Under the pieces are notes generated by a model, which was not told the origin of the DNA, ran no database searches, and was given only the letters and a program-made list of their open reading frames with translations. DNA of 64,000 nucleotides from Paramacrobiotus metropolitanus (Eukaryota; Tardigrada; Eutardigrada; Parachela; Macrobiotidae). The translations under genes and the position numbers were made by a program. The stretch is from NCBI RefSeq assembly GCF_019649055.1, contig NW_026570291.1, positions 673,891 to 737,890 on the forward strand, written 5' to 3'. Position 1 is the stretch's first letter. Every line of letters begins with the position of its first letter. Positions 51,025 to 62,455 of this stretch are shown in pieces.

Positions 51025-51847
51025 ATGGTTGAGTACGTCAAGCTACACATTAAAAAAGTAACAAATGCTGCGTTTCGAACTGTGATATTCTCGTGTACAG
51101 TTACAGCTATACACACGGAAAACATAGGACAAATTCATCTTAAACAGCCAAGGGGAATTCTCCAAGCAAGAAGAACAGATGTCGCCCTCATCGAAGACCT
51201 TGTTCAAAAGCTAAAACAGCGGCGGTTCTCCCTTGACATTATGTGTATAGTGCGAGAAGCACCACCGCCGCTGGACCAGCCATCAGGGGAACTCTGGATT
51301 GCAGCTTTCAAAAAAGGCGATGTTACTTCAATAGGTGATGTAATTGTAAACCAAATTATCATATCGCTGTGCTGTGCCTTTACTTAATTCTCAGGGCTGA
51401 GGTCAGCCGATTTGCTCCGTCGCAATTTGCAATGTGCAGGAGATCTGGTGTTGAAAAAAATCGTCGATTTTTTAGTTTGTGAACCGGAATTTATATGCTG
51501 TCCGACTTAAATGAAATGGTTTCCGCGAATTTCTAGGTTTCGCTGGCTATCATAAATACCTGGCAGCAAAACGTATTCCTGAACGGCTGTGTGGGATGGT
51601 CGAAGTTTTTCTTATGCCTCCTCCACAGTGGGTACAGCATATTGCCAGAAGTGAAAACGAAGTAAGGCGTGCAAGTTTCGCTAAGGCCACTAATTCATAT
51701 AAAATCAGTGGAAGATATCACATGGGAGCGCCTGTAGATATGTACACTAATTACCGTACAACCACTTTACACTACTTTGAATTTACAACGATCGATGTGC
51801 AAAGTAGCTACTGGTTGGAACTTGGTACACAAGCAACAGGCGAATAA
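51025..51847 (+). CDS. Two-exon gene candidate of unknown function (possibly extending to 52840 or 53473)
   Basis: I do not recognise a family. Exon 1, from ATG at 51025, encodes VEYVKLHIKKV, then GQIHLKQPRGILQARRTDVA, LIEDLVQKLKQRRFSLDIMC, PPPLDQPSGELWIAAFKKGD, VTSIG. A donor G|GTGATG near 51331 joins in phase to the acceptor TTTCTAG at 51536. Exon 2 then reads FAGYHKYLAAKRIPERLCGM, VEVFLMPPPQWVQHIARSEN, EVRRASFAKATNSYKISGRY and ends DVQSSYWLELGTQATGE, stop at 51845. The frames keep protein-like composition across the junction, unlike the flanking repeats. A further exon-like frame, 52571-52839 (KEYSNKCGVYKNLAMMLSDQ ... NDINILYERR), may belong to it. Being among decayed elements it could be transposon-derived. 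Confidence 0.42.
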
Positions 51848-52570
51848 CTGGTTTTTTGCCGAAGGTGCAGCACATTTATACAGAAATGCGTTATTGTTGT
51901 ATTAAGTGGCTGATTCGCTTTAAGCTTGTCACTTTACATTTACAGTGTCAATTTACATTTAGGATCAAGTTTCCCGAAAACCAAAAAAACCATCGCCGAT
52001 TGACTGCGCAGATATGCACCAGATATTTGCGTTGACGTCCTACAAAAAAATAAACAACGAAGATCTAAATTACGAAACCGAAGTAACGGACGAAATGATA
52101 TTACAATATTAATGCCGCCCTTTAACGGGTCGATATCTTCATACCACCACATTCAGTCTATTGTGGACCAGAATGTGCCGTAAGGCTCTTTGTATGGATG
52201 ATTCGGTAATTATTGCTCATAACATCACCGAAACCGGCAGAATTTAAAAATCGCGCAAAAAGTGCTAGTCATATCAGGCAAAGAAATTTTAACTACGGTA
52301 CGGACCTCTGCACTTGTTTTTAACTAATTAATGCATGTTACTTTCAGAAGTTGTTATAATTCGATATTAAATATAAGTTATATTGTCTTTGGTAGCATAA
52401 CTCGCTGAATAACTCGAAACTCAGTTTATTTGCATGTATAGAAGTAGCGTAACTGCTAGCGTAAGCGTAACTCGTTAATAAACCCTGGCAGCCCTAATAA
52501 ACCCTCGTCAATAAACCGTTAGTAAACAATCCGGTATTCAAAAATCTGCTGAATAACAATTCTTTTTTAC

Positions 52571-52839
52571 AGAAGGAGTATTCCAATAAATGTGGCGTTT
52601 ATAAGAATCTGGCGATGATGTTATCGGATCAGATGCATGTGTTTGTCGATTTCGTAACCCGGTATGAACAAAGGGAGATTGGGGGATTGAGAAAAGACGA
52701 AGTGCCGTATGATCTTACCCAAAGCTTGTCCGACATCTTTGGAAGATGCTACGATCTGGAAAAGCTTAACGCTGGCATTTTTTTAATGGGACAAACACTA
52801 ACTCAAAATGATATCAACATACTTTACGAACGAAGGTAA
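52571..52839 (+). CDS. Exon-like open frame of unknown function
   Basis: Follows the acceptor TTTTTTACAG at 52570 and runs 89 codons to TAA. It includes KEYSNKCGVYKNLAMMLSDQ, MHVFVDFVTRYEQREIGGLR, KDEVPYDLTQSLSDIFGRCY and ends NDINILYERR, with a donor-like AAG|GTAAAC at the end. Composition and amphipathic pattern suggest real coding. It may continue the 51025 gene, or join to SSNTPRRKAAAKRQTVILSK at 53306-53473. I recognise no domain. Confidence 0.35.
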
Positions 52840-53160
52840 ACATCACTTCTCCACATTAACTCTCCAAATTTCTTTACAGAGTAATCAATAATTTGAGCGC
52901 TTTCGTAACTTTGTTAAAGGGCGTCGGAGGGTGGTAGTTTCAGTAGCAATACTGCCCGCTCAAGGTCACCGGCTGGCTACAGGAGCTCCATTGCTCTGCT
53001 GCCTACTTCAGTGCCAGGAGTGCTGCAAGGAGGCGGTGAACCAAGGTAATGAATCTACCATATTTTATCAATTAGTGACCCTTTCCGTTTCCGAAACCCG
53101 TCCCGAAATATAAACCTCATGCCATGCCGCTATGAGCTTATTATTACCAGTGTCAAAACA

Positions 53161-53216
53161 CCGGGGTTACTACTTACTAATTAGCCGGGGTTACTAATTA
53201 GCCGGGGTTACTAATT
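53161..53216. repeat. three-copy microtandem, ~18-22-bp unit
   Basis: CCGGGGTTACTA followed by CTTACTAATTAG / ATTAG / ATTGG repeats three times. Confidence 0.8.
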
Positions 53217-53239
53217 GGTAAACACGGTAACTGCATCAT

Positions 53240-53473
53240 TTGTTCTTGATTACTACGAGTATTTCAACTACTAGGGTCAATTATCTTGTTCAAAACAATT
53301 TTGTGAGCTCTTCTAACACACCGCGTCGCAAAGCCGCTGCAAAACGACAAACCGTAATTCTGAGCAAGGCAGATGCCATCGGGCTACGAGATATATTAAT
53401 TCGAAATCCAGGAATCGCTGTAAATACAGCTGAAAAATCCTTGATTGTAAGCGCGAACCTTGATTGTATTTAA
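53240..53473 (+). other. open frame, possible exon, function unknown
   Basis: Contains NTPRRKAAAKRQTVILSKAD then AIGLRDILIRNPGIAVNTAE, a basic segment followed by a short helix-prone stretch, ending at TAA. No family assigned. It could be the last exon of the unknown gene above. Confidence 0.25.
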
Positions 53474-53742
53474 ATTGTACATTAATTTGGCCATAGGGCC
53501 ATTAATTTGCGCCTCTTTAGGTGGATTTCTTGTCGAGAACGGAAAACTGACTTAGTTGGTTAACAGCAAAGCGGCAGAAATACTAAAATATGGAAATAAA
53601 GAGTGCAGCGGCCAACTTCGCAGATCTAACAAAATATCGAAAATCGAAATATCGAAACAAATGCAAAATATACACAAAAATCGAGATTTTTTTTAAAATC
53701 TTCAAAAAGATCGATCGATCTTCTTTCGAAAACTACATACAA

Positions 53743-53763
53743 GCAACAATTGTCAATTGTTGC
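53743..53763. repeat. perfect inverted repeat, 10-bp arms, 1-base spacer
   Basis: GCAACAATTG (53743-53752), T, CAATTGTTGC (53754-53763). Confidence 0.9.
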
Positions 53764-54312
53764 CTGTACATGCGGTTTTTGAAAGACGATCGCACCATCG
53801 CATCGCATCATCATAGTTAATACTTGCAATCAGTAAATTTGGTAACACTTAACTTTCAACGGTAAGAATTCGGTAACACGTAATACTTTCAGCATCGAGC
53901 AAAATCATTCTGTCATCAGAAGCAGACATATGCTCCCGCAGCGAGTAAATTTTCCACCCAGCTTGACAACTCAATACCGACTGAAAATGTTATAATTTTT
54001 TACAATTTTTGTGTTCGACAGGTTTAATATTACTTTACTTTGAAAAACAGTAAAATCGCAGTGCATATGAATAGTTGTGTATTACAATGGACTCCTCTGT
54101 AAAGTCTCCTTCATATGCACTACGGTAAAATGCAGCAAGAAAATTGTTAACAATCAGTACAATCAGTACCTGCGAAGATTACATTTTGGAAATGTTAGCA
54201 GATAACACATGGAAATCCTACCGTAGCGTATGGCCGTTGGCCACGACAAAATAAGAGGCCTTTGTCTTAATTAGGGACAACACAACAGTGCTATTCAAGC
54301 AAGAACTAGAAT

Positions 54313-54347
54313 ATTTTTCGGTGAACATCTGATGTTCACCGAAAAAT
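54313..54347. repeat. perfect inverted repeat, 17-bp arms, 1-base spacer
   Basis: ATTTTTCGGTGAACATC (54313-54329), T, GATGTTCACCGAAAAAT (54331-54347). Confidence 0.95.
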
Positions 54348-54662
54348 GTAGTCAGTACTGTTGTAATGCTGACACACGCTGTTGTTATGCTTTTGTTATG
54401 CGTTATGCTGGAGAACACATTGTTGTTATACTGTTTACCTCGCGCGCTGCAATGATAACGAACATTCTTGTCCAATAAGACAAAATAAAGGATCATACGG
54501 TGCCGCATAAGAGTATCCACAACAAGTAAAAAAAAACGCTACGTTAATTAATTGACCAAATTGCTTATTCATTCGTCTCTAAAATATATTATGATAGCGA
54601 CGACAATTATTCAATTTACGTACTTATTCAATTTATTTATAGTACTTGTTCAATTTACATAC

Positions 54663-55205
<543 letters not shown>

Positions 55206-55474
55206 GCAGCTGTGGAGCGGAAACAACCATCCAGGTTGACTTCAATTTAAATTGACATCTCGGTGCACTCGATGCAGATTTTGAAAACTTAGTACCAGAC
55301 TACCATGTGACTGCATGTATTATAGTGGTACTAGCAACTACCGGGTGGCCCAACAAAATGGCGGTCTCCGTTTTTGTTTCGCCCGCTTGTCACTTGTCGT
55401 AAAATGTTACATTTTAGATTCGTTCGATTACAAATTCTATTAGCTACTAAAAACTATAAAAGTTTTTCCGAAAA

Positions 55475-55557
55475 GTTATGACACCATCGTGAAAAGCTGT
55501 GCCAGCTGAAAAGTTTTCCGAGTTATGACACCCTCGTGAAAAGCTGTGCCAGCTGAA
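55475..55557. repeat. two-copy tandem repeat, period 47 bp
   Basis: GTTATGACACCATCGTGAAA with AGCTGTGCCAGCTGAA recurs at 55475 and 55522 with one substitution (ATC/CTC). Confidence 0.85.
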
Positions 55558-57835
55558 GTTGTTCGGAAATGTATTGTGAGATTTGTGACCCAGCTTTGGA
55601 ACTAAAGAATTTTGTGTCATTGTACCCATACAAGCTATGGATTTCAGTCTCAAACTATTTCATGTGGAGAAGTACGTTTTCTCTCAACGTTAAAAAAACC
55701 AAGTCAACGTTAACCCTATAGAACCGAACATATCTCAGAGACGATTCTGCCCGAACATGGGTCAATTGACCCATGTCAATTGACTCATGTCAATTGTTTC
55801 GAGTACGTTAACTGGCGATTTTGTCTTGAAAGGGCAGGGCTGACTAATGAGAGCGAGAATAGTCAGTTTATTTGTGCTGGGCAAAAGTGGGGCAGACAGA
55901 GCCCATTCATCTGCCCGTCTGACCATGAGTAGGATGGAACGCCTCTGGTCATTCGAAGAGGTCTTGCAGACAGAGATGTCTGCACGCTGGCCACATTCAG
56001 ATACTGCCCGATTTGCGATAAGCCGCCGATCAAGAGAGCAGGCTCACAAATCGCGCGCAGGTGTCATAAAAAGTAATTAAAAAGCAATTAAGATGCTGCT
56101 CTCTTTGAGATGACCTGCTCACACAGGCACGGGCCGGACTCAGAAAAGTGACAATCCGAAGTCCGGTAGTGGCCAAGCGCATACGCGATGTATGCGCTTG
56201 GAGAAGACATAGGAGGAGGGAGAAATTGGTCTGTCTTGTGTCTGCCCGTGGTCGGTTCATTGCGCGTGCAGTTTTTCGCAAGGCGAAAGAGGCAAGCATC
56301 CCTTTGACGCAGGACGCGGCGCCTCCAAGTCATGGTATGGGTACTGGCCGCTTGCTTATCGCAAATTCCGAAGTTGTTATCGCGGATCTCAGTATCGCCG
56401 TGATGAAACTCTGAGCCGTGATTTTTATGTTGCTAATGAGTGTTATGTTTTTATGTTTTTATGTTGCTTTTTTATTTTTGTTCTGGGACACCGACACACC
56501 GTTGAATTCCCCCTAATTTATTAAAATAATTCACGAAATTATTCACCTTTGTTTACTAATTACGATTAAGTAGTTCTATGTTTCAAATGTTGCTATTTCG
56601 AATAAGACGAATATGAACTCAACTGGGCGGTGCGAGTGCACAACGATAAACTAGCCCGCAATTTTGTTGGGCCACCCGGCCTACCCACTACCCAGTACAT
56701 GCAGTATTGCACTGCTAGATGCTGAGCGATGCCTAGAGAAATACGATATGCCACTGCAACTATTTTCGCATCTTTGTTGTGGCTGTCGTGGTGCGCTTTA
56801 CCGTGAAAAGTAGCGTGCAACCCCTGCAGGTACCGTGTTTTTTGAAAGTGTTCGATTTCACCCAGTCCGCTTATGTTATAACTTAAGATAAAAAAGATAG
56901 GATAAAAAATACAGAACAAAATACATAAAGGGATGATACTACAGAATAAAATACAGAATAAAATTCAGAAAGGGATGATATAAAATTCAGAAGATGATTA
57001 AGGGATGAATAAAGGTTCCACGGAGGAGGACATATATGTATACGCGTAAAATACTAAGCGTAAGTATAATATGTGTGAGAGGTGCCGCGTGGCTCCAGTT
57101 TTGCAGTCACACCAGCGGATACAAATGTCTTTGTATTAATGTAATCGGGGAAACAGTTTGAGTCCTCGGTAGCATCGGAGTCAATGTTTTTCATTTTCAA
57201 GCCTTTCTTATTTGATTAGATCTAAAAAAGCCATTTCTAAAACCGTTACCAAATGCCTCATGCTAATTTTAGCGTGAAGATTTTTCCAAAATTATTTCAA
57301 AATTTATAAATTTTTTTCAACATTATTCGATGTTATAAAGTTACAGCTTAACGCCGCGTATTCGACGTCGTATTAGTTTTATTAGCGTGGCAGTGGTTTG
57401 TAAGCTAAGGATGATGTAGCTCGTGGCGGTGCAGCATGCTGCTTTAGCCTTTATGCATATTGTTGCGGCTGTTGCGCAAACGCACTGCAGCAGATCTGTA
57501 TACTTTAGCACGGTCTGTATATTTGTAGTCCCTGAAGTAGATGTTCTGATAGGTGGAAGGAAAAAGATGGAAGCTGTAACATACAGAGCGTGTATAATGT
57601 GTTGTTGCATAACTCTATCAGTTGAACTTTCAGGCAACATCACTGAGCTTCCTGTCCACCAAGTAGAAGACCAATTTTCGCTTGATCTCGAGGAATTTAA
57701 ATCTGTTTCAGGCTTCAGCTTAAAAAAAACTCGTTAGCCCGTTTCTGGTCGGTGGAAGTCGCTATACCGCTTGAAACCTTCTCCCCTACCTTTTTGGTAC
57801 CGTCTCCCTAGGCTCCGTAAATTTTATTTGCCACT
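55558..57835. other. repeat-rich flank, no supported gene
   Basis: GC-richer open frames at 55847-56414 on both strands are not recognised. A 24-bp string beginning GGGCAAAAGTGGGGCAGACA (~55873) is shared with the ERK pseudogene. 55740-55800 has repeated CATGTCAATTGAC. An inverted repeat lies at 56173-56201. Frames at 57341-57740 are unassigned. Confidence 0.45.
56173..56201. repeat. perfect inverted repeat, 12-bp arms, 5-base spacer
   Basis: CCAAGCGCATAC (56173-56184), GCGAT, GTATGCGCTTGG (56190-56201). Confidence 0.9.
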
Positions 57836-57896
57836 GCCTTTCGCCGCTTAGGGCGCTGACGCCGTCAGCGCCCCAGCGCGAAGGCAGCTGTCGGCG
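57836..57896. repeat. GC-rich foldback hairpin 1
   Basis: The core 57851-57873 is GGGCGCTGACG, C, CGTCAGCGCCC (11-bp perfect arms, 1-base spacer). Outside it, CTGCCTTTCGCCGC pairs imperfectly with GCGCGAAGGCAG. Sequence motifs (GCCGC, GCCTTTC, GGGCGCTG) are shared with hairpin 2 at 59489-59593. Confidence 0.8.
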
Positions 57897-57909
57897 GCCT
57901 TCTAAATCA

Positions 57910-58127
57910 TTTTTCCTCGTCTAATGGATTAACGCTGTTTTTGTTTGCGGAATCCGAATCGGTCCTCAGAGTTCAAAAAGCCCACCGGAAGGAACTTGTT
58001 GTCGTTCGCCCGGGTCAAACTGTTGCGCCTGCTCTACAACATCCAGAAGAATCACGAGCCTCGTAATTTTCTTGGATGATGCACAGCTGTCGGTTTCTCG
58101 GCCTCGTCGAGTCAGAAACAGATGAGG
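57910..58127. repeat. ~220-bp dispersed/tandem repeat, copy 1
   Basis: Starts TTTTTCCTCGTCTAATGGAT and ends near AGAAACAGATGAGG. It includes GTCGTTCGCCCGGGTCAAAC and GCCTGCTCTACAACATCCA. Copies 2 and 3 are at 59021-59249 and 59256-59418. Confidence 0.85.
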
Positions 58128-58841
58128 ATGATTTTTCCGGTATCTGGATCCGGTATCTGGATTCACGCACTTCCCGCTGCCTGTCTCGGAAACCTACTGG
58201 ACAACACCGCCTTCCGAATCAGCGTTGCTTTACGGTTGGGAGCGCCTATTGTAACTCCTCACGCTTGCGTATGCGGCATGCAAGTTGATGAGTTGGGCCG
58301 GCATGGACTTCGCTGCAAGCGCTCAGCAGGAAGACTGCCAAGGCACGACGGTATTAGCGGCGAGATCGCCCGGGGCCTTAAGACAGCGGGCTTTCCAGCC
58401 AGAATGGAGCCAAAGGGTCTGTCGGGTAAGGATAACAAAAGGCCGGACGTCATCACTCTAGTACCAGGGGCACGAGGCAAACCACTGGCTTTAGATGTTA
58501 CCTGCGTTGACACACTCGCGGCCTCCTATACTGATCGCACCTCCGTGAACGCTGGAGCCGCTGCGAAGCAAGGCGAAAGGGGAAGGTTATCGAAGCACAG
58601 CTGGCTGATGCCACGATACGATTTCGTTGTGGCGGCGTTCGAGATTCACGGACCTTGGAGCGGTGGCACTAAGAAACTGGTGGACAAGGTTGGAAGCTGC
58701 TTAATTTCTGCCACTGGCCAGAAACGCACCAAAGAGTTTTTTCGACAGCGCTTGACTATACAGATACAGCGTGGGAACGCGATATGCGTAATGGGCACGA
58801 TTCCTGAGCAAGGCAGTATAGAGGAATTTTTCTTGTTGTGA
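58122..58841 (+). CDS. C-terminal region of a non-LTR retrotransposon polyprotein (zinc knuckle plus RPD endonuclease-like fold), 239 codons
   Basis: Longest intact mobile-element frame in the window. Order: IHALPAACLGNLLD, ALRLGAPIVTPH, a knuckle CVCGMQVDELGRHGLRC (C-x-C-x9-H-x3-C), PRHDGISGEIARGLKTAG, KRPDVITLVP then LALDVTCVDTLAASY (RPD..D core), TSVNAGAAAKQGE, RYDFVVAAFEIHGPW, FFRQRLTIQIQRGNAICVMG and a terminal EEFFLL. A zinc knuckle followed by RPD-x(n)-D resembles the restriction-like endonuclease of R2/NeSL/CRE-type elements, which nicks the insertion target. The RT domain is absent upstream, where copy 1 of the local repeat ends, so this is a truncated element. Related decayed ends occur at 46.6-47.4, 47.4-47.6 and 50.5 kb. 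Confidence 0.75.
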   Translation: MRMIFPVSGSGIWIHALPAACLGNLLDNTAFRISVALRLGAPIVTPHACVCGMQVDELGRHGLRCKRSAGRLPRHDGISGEIARGLKTAGFPARMEPKGLSGKDNKRPDVITLVPGARGKPLALDVTCVDTLAASYTDRTSVNAGAAAKQGERGRLSKHSWLMPRYDFVVAAFEIHGPWSGGTKKLVDKVGSCLISATGQKRTKEFFRQRLTIQIQRGNAICVMGTIPEQGSIEEFFLL

Positions 58842-59020
58842 TTGGGGTGTATCTGTTGCGGTTGATTGTTTCGTTGTTTTCAGACAATTGTCTTTGATAT
58901 TGATTGGACGATAATTTTTAGCTGAGTCATAACAGCTAATTGTAGTATAGAATATTCCACCGTATGTACCATTTGCGCTACCTTGCAGCATTGAATGCGT
59001 GTATAAATATTCGCTTTTGA

Positions 59021-59249
59021 TTTTTCCTCGTCTAATGGATTAACGCTGTTTTTGTTGGCGGAATCCAAATCGGTCCAGTGTCCAAAAAGCCTGGGCGAAC
59101 TCGGTTTGACTCGGGCAACTTTTTGTCGTTCGCCCGAGTTAAACTGTTGCGCCTGCTCTACAACATTCAAAAAAGTCACGAGCCTCGTAATTTTCTTGGA
59201 TGAAACACAGCTGGCGGTTTCTCGGCCACGTCGAGTGAGAAACAGATGA
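59021..59249. repeat. ~220-bp repeat, copy 2
   Basis: TTTTTCCTCGTCTAATGGAT through GAGAAACAGATGAGG; closely matches copy 1 and lies 6 bp from copy 3. Confidence 0.85.
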
Positions 59250-59255
59250 GGAACA

Positions 59256-59418
59256 TTTTCCCTCGTCTAATGGATTAGCGCTTTTTTTGTTTCTCGGAAT
59301 CCGAATCGGTCCAGATTCCAAAAAGCGCGGGCGAACTCGTTGGACTCGGGCGAACTTGTTGTCGTTCGCCCGAGCCAAACTGTTGCGCCTGCTCTACAAC
59401 ATCCAAAAAATCACGATC
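59256..59418. repeat. ~220-bp repeat, copy 3 (3'-truncated)
   Basis: Starts TTTTCCCTCGTCTAATGGAT and runs to CATCCAAAAAATCACGA, then diverges. Confidence 0.85.
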
Positions 59419-59488
59419 CTTACTGACGGCTTGGAAATGAAATGGTTTTTCATGGAAATGAAAATAGTGCCGAGCGCAACGCACCCTA

Positions 59489-59593
59489 CGCGTCATTCGC
59501 CGCCGCCTTTCTTTAGCCGACAGCGCCCTCTGTTTCCTTTTTTCTTTAAATAAAGGGCGCTGCCGCTAAAAAAAGGCAGCGGCAAATGACGCG
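59489..59593. repeat. 105-bp foldback hairpin 2, ~40-bp imperfect arms
   Basis: The left arm 59489-59529 (CGCGTCATTCGCCGCCGCCT ... GCGCCCT) pairs with the right arm 59554-59593 (AGGGCGCTGCCGCT ... AATGACGCG), with only a few mismatches and a ~24-nt T-rich loop. It resembles hairpin 1. Confidence 0.85.
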
Positions 59594-62049
59594 AATCACT
59601 GCTTGGATTTCAAAAAGCTGTCCTGCTTGTTTCAAAATATAAAGGTTCTGCCTAAGCCTGTATAGATTTAGTATAAAAATGGTCAAATGTTTAGAAACAG
59701 TTAGATCGAAGGCATAACTTGTACAGCTATATAGTACTTAAGGTTAACTCGACTCGAGTACTATCGATCTTGTCGTTAATATCGATAGGCCAACACTTTT
59801 GACATACAACCTGGGCATCAGTTCGCGGCTGTCCGCCCATCTGTTGTTACGATTTAATCTTATTAAAATGTACTGATTTTCAATAGGCCTGTATTCTGTA
59901 GTATAATTCATGCAATCAGGGATCTGGATGTTGATGCATTCCTATTACTGATCTACAGCAGAGATCAGCCGTTGAACTGGTTTTTGTAATAATAGTTCGC
60001 AGGTTTTTTGTAAAAACAGGCAATTATACTGTTGGTATAATTATATAACATAAAAATTATGCAGGTTGCGCGTATAAACCATTAGTGCCGGTACATACTA
60101 CAGTATAATGAACAGAATATCTATACTCTGTAAGTATCGATACCGAAACAGACTTTGTGCACAGAAGTTACAAAGTGCGAATGCTTAGGAAAGGAAGACG
60201 CGTTTCTGAAATTAAAGAAAAATTTCTCCACTTCCTAAATATTCGTACTCTATTACTGTATTAAACTTTAGCTAGCCTAACGATGTGTTTTTATCGTTTA
60301 ATGTCCATATTATCGTGTACAGTACGTATTTTTACGAGACTGTTTCGAGTTGATTGTAACTATAAAATCGTGCGCATTAAAACAGTACGCATATGCGCTG
60401 TTTTAGTGTTTACTTTAGCTACCTGTGGGGTGCAGCAGTTTGAAAACAATCAATATTTTCGATTTCGATTGAAATGGACAGGAAACTTACGATTTTGCCG
60501 GATGCTTCGACATAAAGTTATGCCAGCTGGCATTGATGTTAGTACACATTACACATGCTGCAGCTTTTACCTTTCTCCGTCCATCTATCCGAAAATCGGT
60601 TGCGCTTGAATTTATTTCAGGGACCACATATATAGAAACCGTGTTGCACTATGCAGTGTCTGCGCTACTACAAGGGTTTGAAAACTTTTTAAAGCGAGTT
60701 AAATGTAGCATAGTAGTCCTTTACTTAAGTTGTAGCACTTACTGACGATCACTTAATCGCCGTCGTATCATGAATTTTTGAAAGTTGTAGTACTTAAATG
60801 TTGTTAGCTTTTAGAAAGGTTGGTGAAGTATATATTTTGTAACCCGTTCTTTTTTTAAAAATGTATTAGAATTGCTGCTGCACGTGTAACGCAGCTTCAC
60901 ATTCAAGATACAACTGACTGGCGTTCATAAAAATTGATAACGATTTAACTTCACTTATTCTTATTTGACTGTATGCAGTATAGGCTGTATACAAGCCAGT
61001 CCAACAATTCTTTGACCGCTGTAAGCGCAGCGCATATAAATCGCGCACAGTAATGCAAATACGCATCGTAGTGTAGTGGCAGATATATTTACCAATATTT
61101 AACCAATAATAATATATTAGATTAGAGTCCGTAAATCGTCACAATTTTGGCAGCGAAACGAAAAATTTTGTCGTACTGAGCAAACGTAACGAAACTTAAC
61201 TGTACGCTTCCTGTCCCATAAAATAACGAACCTTGACGAATTTATAAAATATTTGAGCGCAACTTAACGATAACTTTCGATATTTTTCCGTAAAAAAAAC
61301 TGAACGCAACGAAATCGCAAAATACAAATCACAGTAGTAAGCGTACACACAGTAACACCAATATTTACACAGCACACATAGCTTGGAAACCGATTTATAA
61401 GAAATGAACAAAATAATGATACGAAACTCCAGCATTTATGCCATTAGAAAGTTGGTACTCGTACAACTGCTGAAAATAGAAACAATGAAAACCGTTCATT
61501 AAGACTGCACTTTTTCTATGAAAATTGCAGCTTGCACTTTTGCAGTTCACTAGTGCCGTTATGATTTGCAGTGCTGTGAAGCTATAAACAACATGTGCTT
61601 GCGAAACACTAGTGCAGTGTCTAGAACTGGGAGTTTCGCAAAGCGTCAGATTGTTTTTAGTCGGCTCCAAAGCTTCTACATTTCCAGAATTTCTGAATAT
61701 TTTGTTTCGGCCCCGCGCAGCGGGGATGGTACCTTTAGTTTATTGAGCATCCAGAGTTTTAGAATTTTAAAAATATCTAAAAAGCTGAATACACTCAATA
61801 TCTCGCGGTTTGAAGTGTCTATATTATATCTATATATCTAATTTCTGAATTTTAAATGCCAGCCGGCGGCCCGTTTGCCGTATTCACTCACGTAGCGACT
61901 CTGTGATACTGGTGGTATCTTGGGCATTCACTAACGTTGGTCCTACGTTTCTCTTTAAGACTGGTGGTAGCTTGGGTATTCAATAACCTCTAAACTCAAT
62001 CCATTTTATCACCGTTTAAATGCTAACGGCGTGATGTAACCAAACGAAA
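59594..62049. other. AT-rich, no supported gene
   Basis: A 108-codon plus frame at 60283-60609 has hydrophobic stretches and a Cys-rich end but no family I can defend. A GTACTCGTAC motif is at 61455-61464. 61868-61985 contains two related 'CTGGTGGTA(T/G)CTTGGG(C/T)ATTCA' phrases. Confidence 0.4.
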
Positions 62050-62455
62050 ATAAGCGGTGTAAGGCTACCACGCGAAGTTAAGCGGCGTAACGTAAGCACT
62101 TGAAAGTAAGCAGCGTAACGTTAGCACGCGAGAGTAAGCTGCGTAGCGTTACCACGTAAGATTAAGCGGTCGGATGTTACCGCGCGAGAGTAAGCGGTCG
62201 GATGTTACCGCGCGAGAGTAAGCGGGGTAACTAAGCACGCGAGAGCAAGCGGCGTAACGTTATCACGCAAAAGTGAGCGGCGTAAGGTAACCAAGCGAGA
62301 GTAAGTGGCGTAGCCTAAGTACGCGAGAATAAGCGGGAGAATACACGGCGCAGCTTGGCCGCGCGATAATAAGCGGCGTAGTCTGAACACGGGAGAGTAG
62401 GCAGATAACGAAACCACGTGAAAGTAACCTGTGTAACACAGCGAGAATTAGCATT
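62050..62455. repeat. minisatellite, ~28-30-bp unit, about 14 degenerate copies
   Basis: Units follow TAAGCGGCGTAACGTTACCA plus CGCGAGAG. Two adjacent units at 62163-62190 and 62191-62218 are identical over 28 bp (TAAGCGGTCGGATGTTACCG, CGCGAGAG), and others diverge by substitutions and 1-3-bp indels. Confidence 0.9.

Larger units (their letters stand above)
53474..54662. other. no supported gene; contains two single-spacer palindromes
   Basis: AT-rich. Palindromes lie at 53743-53763 and 54313-54347. Frames at 53590-53820 and 54218-54520 show no homology. Confidence 0.4.

Noticed and set aside
60283-60609. Possible GPCR-like fragment
   Set aside because: Only a loose hydrophobic pattern (RICAVLVFTLATC). 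No DRY/DRC, NPxxY or CWxP motif in frame.
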